Of a stretch of 64,000 nucleotides of DNA, positions 43,464 through 52,541 are shown piece by piece. The position numbers and the translations under genes were made by a program. Each line of letters begins with the position of its first letter. Position 1 is the first letter of the stretch. This stretch comes from Streptomyces phaeolivaceus (lineage in GTDB: Bacteria > Actinomycetota > Actinomycetes > Streptomycetales > Streptomycetaceae), in contig NZ_CP045096.1 in assembly GCF_009184865.1 (NCBI RefSeq), forward strand, positions 4,216,001 through 4,280,000, given 5' to 3'. The notes beneath the pieces are model-generated. The model saw only the letters and a program-made list of their open reading frames with translations. It was not told the origin of the DNA and did not search any database.

Positions 43464-44629
43464 CCGATGCCTCAGACTCCGGAACCGACCTCGGCCACCC
43501 GGCCGAGGCGATTCTCGACCGCGACGGTCTGGACGCGCTCGTAGGTGTTCTGAGGCGGCGCGGCCGCACGGTGATCGGCCCCACCCTGCGTGATGGCGCG
43601 ATCGTCCTCGACGAACTGGACTCCGCCGACGCGCTCCCCTTCGGGTGGGGGGTCGAACTGGAGGCGGGACAGTACCGGGTCCGCCGCCGCGAGGACGGGG
43701 CGGCTTTCGCGCACAGCGCGGGACCGCAGTCCTGGAAGTCGTTCCTGCACCCCGAGCGCGTCCGGCAGTGGACCGCGGACCGTGACCCCGGCGGCGGGGT
43801 CACCGCGCGCGAGGAGACGCGGCGGAAGGTGTCGTACGCGTTCCTCGGTGTGCGGCCCTGCGATCTGCGGGCCATCCGGATCCTGGACCGTGTCATGTCC
43901 GGCGGCCAGTACCCGGATCCCGTCTACCTCTCCCGGCGGACCGGCGCCTTCCTGATCGCGGTGGAGTGCACCGAGCCGGGTGCCACCTGCTTCTGTGTCT
44001 CGATGGGCTCGGGCCCGGCCGTGGACGCGGGGTACGACCTCGCCCTCACCGAGGTCGTGGACGACGCCGGTCACCGCTTCTGGTGCCGGAGCGGGAGCGA
44101 GGAGGGAGCCGCGGTCCTCGCGGAACTGCCGCGACGTGGCGCCGACGACCCCACCCGCACGGCCGCGGCCGAGGCCGTGAGCGCCGCCGCCGACCGCATG
44201 GGCCGGTCCATGCCGCCGGTGGACCTGCGCACGCTGATGCGGGACAGCCTGGAGGCGGAGCGCTGGGACGACGTCACCGCCCGGTGTCTGAGCTGCGGCA
44301 ACTGCACCATGGTCTGCCCCACCTGCTTCTGCACCACCACGGAGGACGTGACCGACCTCACCGGCGACCACGCCGAGCGCTGGCGCCGCTGGGACTCCTG
44401 CTACGACCTGGACTTCTCGCTCCTGCACGGCGGTCCGGTCAGAGCCTCCGCGCGCAGCCGCTATCGGCAGTGGCTCACCCACAAGCTGGGCACCTGGCAC
44501 GACCAGTTCGACAGCTCCGGCTGTGTCGGCTGCGGTCGCTGCATCGTCTGGTGCCCCACCGGCATCGACCTCACCGAAGAGGCCCACGCCCTGCACCAGG
44601 AGGCCACGCGACGGGAGGGCGCGCCGTGA
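43460..44629 (+). CDS. hyhB: group 3b-like hydrogenase beta subunit (4Fe-4S dicluster)
   Basis: A 389-residue iron-sulfur protein like the sulfhydrogenase beta subunit. The N-terminal half has KVSYAFLGVRPCDLRAIRILDR and ECTEPGATCFC; two ferredoxin-type clusters follow: CLSCGNCTMVCPTCFC and CVGCGRCIVWCPTGIDL. It passes electrons between the hydrogenase small subunit and the flavin subunit. It overlaps both neighbours by four bases. M. smegmatis Hyd3, a DosR-regulated group 3b hydrogenase, has the same gene order logic. Confidence 0.92.
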   Translation: MTDASDSGTDLGHPAEAILDRDGLDALVGVLRRRGRTVIGPTLRDGAIVLDELDSADALPFGWGVELEAGQYRVRRREDGAAFAHSAGPQSWKSFLHPERVRQWTADRDPGGGVTAREETRRKVSYAFLGVRPCDLRAIRILDRVMSGGQYPDPVYLSRRTGAFLIAVECTEPGATCFCVSMGSGPAVDAGYDLALTEVVDDAGHRFWCRSGSEEGAAVLAELPRRGADDPTRTAAAEAVSAAADRMGRSMPPVDLRTLMRDSLEAERWDDVTARCLSCGNCTMVCPTCFCTTTEDVTDLTGDHAERWRRWDSCYDLDFSLLHGGPVRASARSRYRQWLTHKLGTWHDQFDSSGCVGCGRCIVWCPTGIDLTEEAHALHQEATRREGAP

Positions 44630-45111
44630 CCGGGCAGCCGGACGGGCCAGGCGGTGCGGGGGTGCTCGCCGCCCTGCCCGCCGAGCACAGCGGGCGGCTG
44701 ACGGCTCTCGCCCGCGAGGCCGTCTTCCCCGCCGCCACGCGGATCTTCGAGGAGGGCGAGCGGGCGGACCGCTTCTGGATCGTCCGCTCGGGCACGGTCG
44801 CGCTCGACGTCCAGGTGCCCGGCCGCGGGCGCGCCGTCGTCGAGACCATCGGCAAGGGTGCCCTGCTCGGCTGGTCGTGGCTGTGCCCACCCCGGCAGTG
44901 GCACCTCGGGGCCGAGACCCGGGACGCCGTCCACGCCTGGGAGTTCGACGCCGACGCCGTGCGCGACCTGTGCGCCGAGCACCCGGCGCTGGGCATGGCG
45001 CTGGTCACCGTCGTGGCCGAGACCATCGGGGACCGGCTTCGAGCCACCCGCACCCGGCTGCTCGACCTCTACGGTCCGACGGGATCGCAGGGGAGCTCTT
45101 CGGCGCCATGA
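44626..45111 (+). CDS. cyclic-nucleotide-binding-fold protein within the hydrogenase operon
   Basis: A 161-residue protein with a Crp-like sensor domain: IFEEGERADRFWIVRSGTVALDVQVPGRGRAVVETI and GWSWLCPPRQWHLGAETRD. There is no helix-turn-helix. It starts at GTG 44626, overlapping hyhB by four bases, and its stop overlaps hyhG as ATGA. It is a paralogue of the protein at 22022. Being locked between two electron-transfer subunits, it may bind the complex and gate it in response to a ligand; this is inference. Confidence 0.85.
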   Translation: MTGQPDGPGGAGVLAALPAEHSGRLTALAREAVFPAATRIFEEGERADRFWIVRSGTVALDVQVPGRGRAVVETIGKGALLGWSWLCPPRQWHLGAETRDAVHAWEFDADAVRDLCAEHPALGMALVTVVAETIGDRLRATRTRLLDLYGPTGSQGSSSAP

Positions 45112-45917
45112 CCCTCACCCCCCTTCCCTACCGCGTGGTGGACCGCCGCGACGAGACGCACGACACGGTCACCCTCGTACTGGAGCCCGACGGAGAGGCC
45201 CTGAGTCCCTTCGCGCCGGGCCAGTTCGCGATGGTGTACGCGTTCGGCGTCGGCGAGATCCCGGTGTCCGTGTCCAGGGCCGCCGCCGACGGACAGCGGC
45301 TGACGCACACCGTCCGGGCCGTCGGGGCCGTCTCCCGCGCGCTGTGCGGCCTGCGGGCCGGAGCGGCGGTCGGTGTGCGCGGCCCGTTCGGCACAGGCTG
45401 GGATCCGGCGGCCGCCCGCGGTCACGATCTGCTCGTCATCGGCGGCGGCATCGGACTCGCCCCGCTGCGCCCCCTGATCGACGCCGTCCTCACCGAGCCG
45501 CACGGGTACGGGCGGCTGAACGTCCTCGCCGGTGCCCGCACCCCCGGCGATCTCCTCTACCAGGACGAGTTCCCCACCTGGGCACGGCCGTTCGCCGCCG
45601 TCGTCGTGGACCGGCCGTCCGGTGGCTGGAGGGGCCGGGTCGGAGTCGTCACCGCCCTGCTCCCCGAAGCCCGGTTCACGCCGGCCGACACGACCACGTT
45701 CGTCTGCGGGCCCGAGGTGATGATCCGCGCGACGGCACGCGCGCTGGCCGGCAAGGGAGTGCGCCCCGACCGTATCCGTGTCTCCCTCGAACGCAACATG
45801 CGCTGTGCCACCGGCCACTGCGGCCACTGCCAGCTCGGGCCGCTGCTGCTCTGCCGCGACGGCCCCGTCGTCGGCCACGACCAGGCCGAGCCCCTGCTCG
45901 CCGTAAGGGAGCTGTGA
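45108..45917 (+). CDS. hyhG: group 3b-like hydrogenase gamma subunit (FAD/NAD(P)-binding)
   Basis: A 269-residue ferredoxin-reductase-like protein: an FAD domain with [20 protein letters not shown], an NAD(P) domain with [38 protein letters not shown], and a C-terminal 2Fe-2S site [20 protein letters not shown]. It exchanges electrons between NADP(H) and the iron-sulfur chain. Its start overlaps the preceding stop. The small subunit gene follows after one base. Confidence 0.93.
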   Translation: MTLTPLPYRVVDRRDETHDTVTLVLEPDGEALSPFAPGQFAMVYAFGVGEIPVSVSRAAADGQRLTHTVRAVGAVSRALCGLRAGAAVGVRGPFGTGWDPAAARGHDLLVIGGGIGLAPLRPLIDAVLTEPHGYGRLNVLAGARTPGDLLYQDEFPTWARPFAAVVVDRPSGGWRGRVGVVTALLPEARFTPADTTTFVCGPEVMIRATARALAGKGVRPDRIRVSLERNMRCATGHCGHCQLGPLLLCRDGPVVGHDQAEPLLAVREL

Positions 45918-45918
45918 C

Positions 45919-46800
45919 ATGAGCGACCGGAACGAACCGGGAGACCCGAGCGCCCTGAGGCACCCGAGCGAGCCGAGGCACCTGGGCGCCGGCACCGCAC
46001 GGCCCACCCGTCCGCGGCTCGGCGTGTTCAAGTTCGCCTCGTGCGACGGCTGCCAGCTCACCCTCCTCGACTGCGAGGACGAACTGCTCGCCGTCGCCGC
46101 CGAGTTGGAGATCGCACACTTCCCGGAGGCGTCCGGCGAGGTCGCGCCGGGCCCGTACGACCTGTCGCTCGTCGAGGGGTCGGTCAGCACCCCCGAGCAC
46201 CTGGAACGCGTCCACCGCATCCGCGCCGACTCCCGCCACCTCGTCACCATCGGCGCCTGCGCCACCGCCGGAGGCGTCCAGGCGCTGCGCAACTACGCCG
46301 ACGCAGAGGAGTACCTGGCAGCGGTCTACGCCCGCCCCGACTACATCGAGACCCTCGCGACCTCGACACCGATCTCGGCACACGTACCCGTCGACTTCGA
46401 GCTGCGCGGCTGCCCCATCGACCGCGGCCAGCTCGTGGAGGTCATCACCGCGTTCCTCGCCGGACGCAAGCCCGGCATTCCGAACCACGCCGTCTGCTTC
46501 GCCTGCAAGCGGCGCGGCAACGTGTGCGTCACCGTCGCCCACGGCACACCCTGCCTCGGCCCCGTCACCCACGCGGGCTGCGGAGCCCTCTGCCCGACCT
46601 ACGGGCGCGGCTGCTACGGCTGCTTCGGACCGGCCGGGACCACGAACCTGCCCGCGCTCGTCCCGCTCATGCACCGTGACGGGATGAGCGAGGAGGACAT
46701 CGGCAGGCTGCTGCACACCTTCAACGTCACCGCCTTCACCGCCGTGGAGGGGCAAGGGCCCCGCGAGGAGCCTCCAGGGGAAGGGGAGGGCCCCGCATGA
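45919..46800 (+). CDS. hyhS: group 3b-like [NiFe]-hydrogenase small subunit
   Basis: A 293-residue protein with the proximal cluster motif [20 protein letters not shown], the second ligand in [16 protein letters not shown], and later cysteines in [33 protein letters not shown], which hold further clusters. No twin-arginine signal is present, so the enzyme is cytoplasmic, as for group 3. The N-terminal 30 residues are an unstructured basic extension. AAGGGAG precedes the ATG. It overlaps the large-subunit start by four bases. Confidence 0.94.
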   Translation: MSDRNEPGDPSALRHPSEPRHLGAGTARPTRPRLGVFKFASCDGCQLTLLDCEDELLAVAAELEIAHFPEASGEVAPGPYDLSLVEGSVSTPEHLERVHRIRADSRHLVTIGACATAGGVQALRNYADAEEYLAAVYARPDYIETLATSTPISAHVPVDFELRGCPIDRGQLVEVITAFLAGRKPGIPNHAVCFACKRRGNVCVTVAHGTPCLGPVTHAGCGALCPTYGRGCYGCFGPAGTTNLPALVPLMHRDGMSEEDIGRLLHTFNVTAFTAVEGQGPREEPPGEGEGPA

Positions 46801-48166
46801 GCAAGCCCGTGCCCGGGTCACGGGTCCTGCGCATCCCCGCGCTCACCCGTGTCGAGGGCGAGACCGCGCTGCACCTGCGCGTCCACGACGGCACCGTCAC
46901 CGAGGCCCGGCTCAGCATCTACGAACCGCCGCGGTTCTTCGAAGCCTTCCTGCGGGGCCGCGCCCACACCGAACCCCCCGACCTCACCTCCCGCATCTGC
47001 GGCATCTGCCCGGTCGCCTACCAACTGAGCGCCTGCCGGGCCGTCGAGGACGCCTGCGGGGTCGGCGTCGACGGCCAACTCGCCGCCCTGCGCCGCCTGC
47101 TGTACTGCGGCGAGTGGATCGAGAGCCAGACGCTGCACATCCACCTGCTGCACGCACCGGACTTCCTCGGCCACGACGACGTGATCGGCATGTCCCGGGA
47201 CCATCCGGCGCACGTCGAGCGCGGACTGCGCCTCAAGCAGGCCGGCAACGCGGTGGTCGAACTGCTCGGGGGACGCGCGATCCACCCGGTCAACGTCCGG
47301 CTCGGCGGCTTCCACCGCACCCCGACCCGCACCGAACTCCGCCCCCTGGCGGAGCGGCTGCGGACCGCCCTCGACGACGCCTGGGACACCGTGCGCTGGG
47401 TCGCGGGCTTCGAGTTCCCCGACGCCGAGTGCGAGGCCGACCTGCTCGCCCTCGCCGAGACGGGCACGTACGCCATCGAGTCCGGCACCCCGACCGTGCT
47501 CCCGTACGACGAGACGCTCGCGGCACACAGTTTCCCCGTCCGGGACTTCTCCGATCACGTCGCGGAGGAGCAGGTCCCCCACTCCACCGCGCTCCACTCC
47601 GCCTGGACGGACGCCGTCAGCTCACCGGCTCCCTCGCCCGCTATGCCGTCAACGGCCACCTGCTGTCCCCCCTGGCCGTCCAGGCGGCGCGGGAGGCCGG
47701 GCTGGGCGAACCCCCGCTGCGCGCGGGGGCGGCGGGCGCCGGGCGGGGCGAGGTCTGCAGGAACCCCTACCGGAGCATCCTCGTCCGCGCCGTGGAGGTT
47801 CTGTACGCGGTGGAGGAGGCCCTGAGGATCATCGCCGCGTACGAGCAACCGGCGCGCCCGTACGTGGAGGTGCCGCCCCGGGCCGGCGTGGGACACGGCG
47901 CCACGGAGGCGCCACGCGGCCTGCTCCACCACCGCTACGCCTTCGACGACACGGGCCGGGTCACCGACGCCCGCATCGTCCCGCCCACCGCGCAGAACCA
48001 GGGCGCCATCGAGGAGGACCTGCGCAGGCTGGTCCAGGCGGGGCTCGACCGGGGCGAGGCTTCCGAAGCCGAGCTCACTCGGCTGTGCGAGCGTGCCGTC
48101 CGCAACCACGACCCGTGCATCTCGTGCTCGGCCCACTTCCTGGAGCTGAACATCGAACGCACCTGA
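46797..48166 (+). pseudogene. hyhL: group 3b-like [NiFe]-hydrogenase large subunit with a frameshift
   Basis: The first frame (from ATG 46797) has the nickel-ligand motif SRICGICPVAYQLSACRA and continues normally to VPHSTALHS. At about 47600 one base (a C) appears to be missing; the other frame continues RLDGRRQLTGSLARYAVNGHLLSPL to the C-terminal nickel motif DPCISCSAHFLELNI and a stop at 48166. A repaired product would have about 456 residues. As read, the second pair of nickel ligands is lost and no active enzyme would form. It may be a real mutation or a sequencing error in ACTCC-GCC. DPCISC is close to the end, so the protease-cleaved tail would be short. Confidence 0.88.
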
Positions 48167-48388
48167 GACCTTGGTCATCGGCTGTCGGACGCCCCCTCGG
48201 CCACGACCGGTGGCGGGCTGACCGACGCGGGAGCCGGAGTCCGTGAGCGGGAGTCGCACAGCAGCATGCGGACCGGCCGAGCCTCCGGGTCGGCGCGCGG
48301 GCGCGGTGGTGCAGGGCTCCGCGGGGCCGCGCCGACACATCGGCGACGCCTCGCTGATCCTGACACGCCTCGTGCCCGGGTATAACCG

Positions 48389-48406
48389 CCTGGCGTTCCC
48401 GCCAGG
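48389..48406. terminator. hairpin between hyhL and the PNPOx-fold gene
   Basis: CCTGGCG-TTCC-CGCCAGG, a perfect 7-bp stem just beyond the stop of the leftward gene, between convergent genes. The rest of this 250-base gap shows no gene. Confidence 0.7.
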
Positions 48407-48418
48407 TGCCAGGTCGCC

Positions 48419-49345
48419 TCACTCTCGTTCCGAAGTGATACGGCGCCCCGTGATGCGCGTGGGCTGCACCTGCACCCACATCTCGCGACCGCCCCCGGCC
48501 CATGGCTCGCTGTGGGCGCGGTCGGAGAGCTCCCGCACCACGTCGGGCTCGGTGACCACCCGCGCGGAGCCGACGACGAGCACGCTCCAGCCCTTGCTCA
48601 TGGCCTCGTCGACATGGTCGACCTCGAAGGCGACCTCGGTGCCCACGGCTGCCGCCGGGACCGAGTCCGGCGCGGTCCGGAAGACGATCGTGCCGTCGAC
48701 GACGTCGTAGTTCACCGGAACCACAGCCGGGGCGTGCTCCGTCGACACCGCCACGCGTCCCACGCCGTGCGTGGAGAGCAGGGCGCGGCACTCGTCGGGG
48801 TCGAGGTCCCGCAGCCGGGGGTGCAGGAGTGCCTGGCCCTGTCCGGGAGGGAGATCCGCGGTGCCGCCACGCAGCGCGACGACTGTGGTGCCCAGCGCGT
48901 CGGCCAGGTTGATGAGGGTGGCGGTGGTCGGGTTGGCCGGTTGCTCTTCGAGGTACGCCAGATATCCCGGCGCCAGCCTGGCGCGGCGTGCCGTCTCCTC
49001 CCGGGTCAGGCCCCGGTGGGTGCGTTCGGCGGCGACGCGGCGGCCGATGTCACCGGGGCGAGGGGCTGGAGATGGGGCTCCGTGGGACTCGGCCGCTGTC
49101 CGCGCGTCGGCCCGGTCCATGCGTGGCCCGGCAGCCGTGTGCGTGTCGCCGGACTCGGGTTCGATGTGGCGGACGTGTGCGTCCGGCCCGGGAAAGACGA
49201 GGGTCACCTCTTCGTTGTCCGACCAGCGCACATCGTAGGGAGGAGTCCCGTCCTCGTGGTGAAGTCCGATGATCTCGCCGTCACGCTTGGTGACGCCGGT
49301 GGTGGGGCTCTCGATCACAAGGTGGTCGCCGAGTTGAGCTCGCAT
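48419..49345 (-). CDS. DUF1918-XRE-PNPOx three-domain protein
   Basis: A 308-residue protein from ATG 49345 (GAGGAAAGGG upstream). Residues 1-58 match DUF1918 (MRAQLGDHLVIESPTTG, DVRWSDNEEVTLVFPGPDA). Residues about 85-150 form an XRE helix-turn-helix (GLTREETARRARLAPGYLAYLEEQ). Residues about 165-305 form a pyridoxamine-5'-phosphate-oxidase-like flavin domain (LLSTHGVGRVAVSTEHAPAVVPVNYDVVDG (in part), KGWSVLVVGSARVVTEPD). DUF1918 and PNPOx proteins are recurrent in DosR-type regulons. It may sense flavin or F420 redox state and bind DNA. The function is unproven. Confidence 0.85.
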   Translation of the reverse strand: MRAQLGDHLVIESPTTGVTKRDGEIIGLHHEDGTPPYDVRWSDNEEVTLVFPGPDAHVRHIEPESGDTHTAAGPRMDRADARTAAESHGAPSPAPRPGDIGRRVAAERTHRGLTREETARRARLAPGYLAYLEEQPANPTTATLINLADALGTTVVALRGGTADLPPGQGQALLHPRLRDLDPDECRALLSTHGVGRVAVSTEHAPAVVPVNYDVVDGTIVFRTAPDSVPAAAVGTEVAFEVDHVDEAMSKGWSVLVVGSARVVTEPDVVRELSDRAHSEPWAGGGREMWVQVQPTRITGRRITSERE

Positions 49346-49527
49346 GATCGCCGCCCTTTCCTCAGAAGGCTGCCGTAACCCAACGTGCCACGCGCGGCAT
49401 GCCGCCGCTTCGGGCGAACACAGGTGGGCCCGGATCTCCGGATGCGGGTGTGCGGGTCCTCGAGTTCGCGGAAGGTGTCCCACACCGTGAGGGAACCCCC
49501 TCCACGACGGACAGGCCGCGTAACCGC

Positions 49528-49851
49528 TCATCCTCCTCGCGTCTGGTCCGGCATCGGCCAGCCGGTCTCCGGTCCGGTCCGCGGACGGATGCTCCGCCCG
49601 GTCGCCGCCGTCTCCATGCCCTCGATGTCACGTTCGGCGATGTCCACCAGCCGCCGGCCCAGGTCGTACAGGGCCCTGCCCGCCGCCAGTTCGTCACCGA
49701 TCTCCGGCACGTCCGTGTCCGCGGGGTTGCGGTGCGCGGCCCCGCGCCCGGTGAGCTGCGAGGTCCCCGTGTCGAGTACCACGCGTGCCTTGGTCGTTCC
49801 CTCCTCCTCGAAGAGGAGGAGACGAGCCTTCCATTCCACGGTATGCGACAT
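49528..49851 (-). CDS. DUF1876-like small protein
   Basis: A 107-residue protein from ATG 49851 with GAGGAGG upstream. The beta-strand start MSHTVEWKARLLLFEEEGTTKARVVLDTG (in part), LTGRGAAHRNPADTDVPEIGDELAAGRAL and LGRRLVDIAERDIEG match the DUF1876 (dsRBD-like fold) family, which co-occurs with DUF1918 and USP genes in actinobacterial hypoxia clusters. Its start overlaps the stop of the nicotinate phosphoribosyltransferase gene (TGATG), so the two are co-translated. Biochemical role unknown. Confidence 0.85.
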   Translation of the reverse strand: MSHTVEWKARLLLFEEEGTTKARVVLDTGTSQLTGRGAAHRNPADTDVPEIGDELAAGRALYDLGRRLVDIAERDIEGMETAATGRSIRPRTGPETGWPMPDQTRGG

Positions 49852-51254
49852 CACTGTCCTCCTCGTCTCGGTACGGAGCGCGGTGATCCGGTGGCGCCCC
49901 GCTCGTGGCGGCGGGAGTCGGCTGACGGGGCCAGGACGTCGTCCTCGATGTGCCGCCGGACCCGGTCGGTGAGGGTGGTCAGTCGACCGGAGAGCGCCGC
50001 CCGTGGCGCGAGGGGCGCCCTGACGCGGCGCGCCGCCAGCGGCAGTCTCGTCATGTCCTCGGCGAACCGGGTCCGGCTCTCCTCCAGGGTGGGACGCTCG
50101 GCGGTGCGCGTTCCGTCGCGCATCACCGTCTCCAGCACCGGCACGCCGTCCGTCGGCGGCGGTTCGTCCCGAACTCCGATCACGTCCGCGTATCCGGGGC
50201 GGCGGAACACCTGCTTGGGCCCGGGAGCGGTCATCTTGGCCGAGGAGAGCTTCATCACCGGCCTGCCGTCGTACTCGACCATCTTGTAGGCGGAGTCCAG
50301 GAACGGGGCGTCGGCCGAGACCCCGACACGGGTGCCGACGGCGTAGACGTCGATCGGCGCGCCGGAGCGGACCAGGTCGTCCACGGCGTACTCGTCGAGA
50401 CCGCCGCTGGCGATGATCCGTGCATCCGGCAGCCCGGCCGCGTCGAGAAGGGAGCGTGTCCTGCGGGCCAGGACCTCCAGGTCGCCGCTGTCGAGCCGTA
50501 CGGCCGAGCCGGGCCCGCGCTCCAGGTCCCGCAGCACGCGGGCGGCTACGCGGACTCCCTCCTCGGTGTCGTAGGTGTCCACTAGGAGCGTCAGCGGGCC
50601 GGGGTGGGACCGGGCGAAGGCCCTGAACGCCTCCTCCTCGGTCGTGAACGCCTCGATGTACGAGTGGGCCATCGTGCCGACGGCCGTCAGCCCATCGGCG
50701 GTGGCCGCGGCGACGTTGCTCGTCCCCGCGAAGCCGACCATGGCACTCAGCCGGGCGGCGTGGCAGCCGGCCTCGGGGCCGTGGGTGCGCCGCAGCGAGA
50801 AGTCCACGACCGGGTGTCCCGCCGCGGCCAGGACGCACCGTGCGGCCTTCGACGCGATCACCGTCTGGTGGCTCACCTGGTTGAGCACGTACGTCTCGAC
50901 CAGCTGGGCCTGCGGGAGCGGAGCGGTCACCTCAAGCAGCGGCTCTCCCGCGAGAACGATCCGCCCCTCCGGCACCGCCCGCACCGTTCCGGTGAACTCC
51001 ATGCCCAGCAGCGGTGCCAGATCCCGTGGCTGCCGGTGCAGTGCCGAGGCGAAGGCGTCGACATCCTCGGCGCCGACCCGGAAACCGGACAGGAAGTCCA
51101 GCGACGACTCCAGGCCGGCGGCCACCAGGAAGCCCCGCTCGGGCGGCAGGTCGCGGACGAACAGGCTGAACGTCGCCGGGCGGGTCATCCGCTCGCGCAG
51201 GTACGACATCGCCATCGTGACCTCGTACAGGTCGGTGACCGTCGCATCGGACAT
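49851..51254 (-). CDS. pncB: nicotinate phosphoribosyltransferase
   Basis: A 467-residue enzyme that converts nicotinate and PRPP to nicotinate mononucleotide for NAD salvage. Motifs: TDLYEVTMAMSYL at the start, DFSLRRTHGPEAG, AGTSNVAAATADG, GTMAHSYIEAF, VDTYDTEEGV, RLDSGDLEVLARRTRSLLD and IIASGGLDEYAV. ATG 51254 is chosen because upstream codons in frame belong to a USP relic. Low-oxygen growth stresses NAD turnover, which would explain its presence; similar genes occur in the M. tuberculosis dormancy regulon (pncB2). A box-like GGGACCGGGCGGGGCC lies about 70 bp upstream. Confidence 0.95.
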   Translation of the reverse strand: MSDATVTDLYEVTMAMSYLRERMTRPATFSLFVRDLPPERGFLVAAGLESSLDFLSGFRVGAEDVDAFASALHRQPRDLAPLLGMEFTGTVRAVPEGRIVLAGEPLLEVTAPLPQAQLVETYVLNQVSHQTVIASKAARCVLAAAGHPVVDFSLRRTHGPEAGCHAARLSAMVGFAGTSNVAAATADGLTAVGTMAHSYIEAFTTEEEAFRAFARSHPGPLTLLVDTYDTEEGVRVAARVLRDLERGPGSAVRLDSGDLEVLARRTRSLLDAAGLPDARIIASGGLDEYAVDDLVRSGAPIDVYAVGTRVGVSADAPFLDSAYKMVEYDGRPVMKLSSAKMTAPGPKQVFRRPGYADVIGVRDEPPPTDGVPVLETVMRDGTRTAERPTLEESRTRFAEDMTRLPLAARRVRAPLAPRAALSGRLTTLTDRVRRHIEDDVLAPSADSRRHERGATGSPRSVPRRGGQ

Positions 51255-51319
51255 CCGGTGTCGCCTCCTCCACGCGGGCCAGGCAGTCGGCCCGTCACCC
51301 GCGGAACCACGCGGACCGC

Positions 51320-51463
51320 ACAGGCCCCGCCCGGTCCCGTTCGGCGGGCCGACGGCGCCGCGTGCACGACAAGGCACCGGCACCCCGTGCCGGACCGCCT
51401 CGTCCGCCGCCCGGTCCACCACCTCAAGGCTCGCCTCGGGCCCGTCGACGCCGACCACCACGG
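51320..51463 (-). pseudogene. universal stress protein N-terminal relic
   Basis: Read leftward, VVVGVDGPEASLEVVDRAAD then EAVRHGVPV is a textbook USP start; after one frameshift it continues LVVHAAPSARRTG. Nothing recognisable of the remaining domain follows before the pncB start. An AAGGAGGAG site lies ahead of it, showing it was once expressed. Confidence 0.65.
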
Positions 51464-51665
51464 GACCCGCCGACGGTTCCCACTCCTCCTTGTCCCGGAC
51501 ATCCCGCCCGAGCGAGGGCCCGACTCACGGACCGCATGCGCCGCGACCGGAACTGCGGTACTCCTCGATGGAGAGCCACCGTGATCCGCCCGGCCGGCGT
51601 CGGTGTGGGCGGCGGTGACCACGTCCACGGCCCTTCCAGCTTCGTACGAGACGGAGGCAGCCGCC

Positions 51666-52541
51666 ATGCAACGAGCCCTCACCGTCGGTCTCGACGGCTC
51701 ACCCGAGAGCCTCGCCGCAGCCCGCTGGGCCACCGACGAGGCGGAGCGGCGCAACCTCACGCTGCGCCTGCTGCACGCGTGGCCCCCGCTGGTCCCCGAA
51801 CCGACCCGGGTCCCCTCGGAGGTCGACCAGAACTACTGGGCGAGACGGCTCGTGCACAACGCCCGGGCGGAACTCCAGTCGAGCCACCCGGGCCTCACCG
51901 TCCTCGGCAACCTGGTCGCCGACGATGCCCAGCACGCACTCCTCCAGGCGGCGGAGGAGTCCGAAATGGTCGTGCTCGGCTCACGGGGTCTGACGCAGAT
52001 GGAGAGCTACTTCCTCGGCGACATCAGCATGTCCGTCGTGGCACACGCCGAATAGCCGACGGTCCTGGTGCGTGCCGAGCGGCGCGACGGGGAGAGCGCT
52101 CCCGAAGCGGGCCGGACGCGGGGCGTGGTGGTGGCCCTGAAGCTGCACGAGCCCTCCGACGACCTGCTCGAATTCGCCTTCACCACCGCCGCCGCACGGG
52201 GCGCGCCTCTCCAGGCCGTGCACAGCCGGGCGGTGCCGCTCCACGCCTACACCCCGTGGGGGGTGGACCACGCCGTCACCCATGAGGCCAGGCAGGAGGC
52301 ACGGCACGACCTGGATCAGGCCCTGAGCCCCTGGCACGAGAAGTTCCCGGGCGTGGCCGTGACCGACACCGTCCTCCTCGACAGTCCCGCGAGGGCCGTT
52401 GTGACAGCCGCCAAGGGCGCCGGACTACTGATCGTGGGACGGCGCCGGCACCACCGCACCCTGGCCCCGCGTCTGGGCCCCGTGGTCCACGCCGCGGTCC
52501 ACCACGCGCGGTGCCCCGTCGCCGTCGTCCCCCATGGCTGA
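51666..52541 (+). pseudogene. universal stress protein, two domains, interrupted by TAG
   Basis: One frame encodes a 291-residue tandem USP broken by an in-frame TAG at 52053-52055. Domain one (MQRALTVGLDGSPESLAAARWA... VLGSRGLTQMESYFLGDISMSVVAHAE) ends at the stop, where intact relatives read HAERPVVLVRA; the sequence continues PTVLVRAE and then domain two (VVALKLHEPSDDLLEFAF... VGRRRHHRTLAPRLGPVVHAAVHHARCPVAVV). As read it would make a 129-residue single-domain USP, which could still fold. The next gene overlaps its end by eight bases. Confidence 0.85.
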
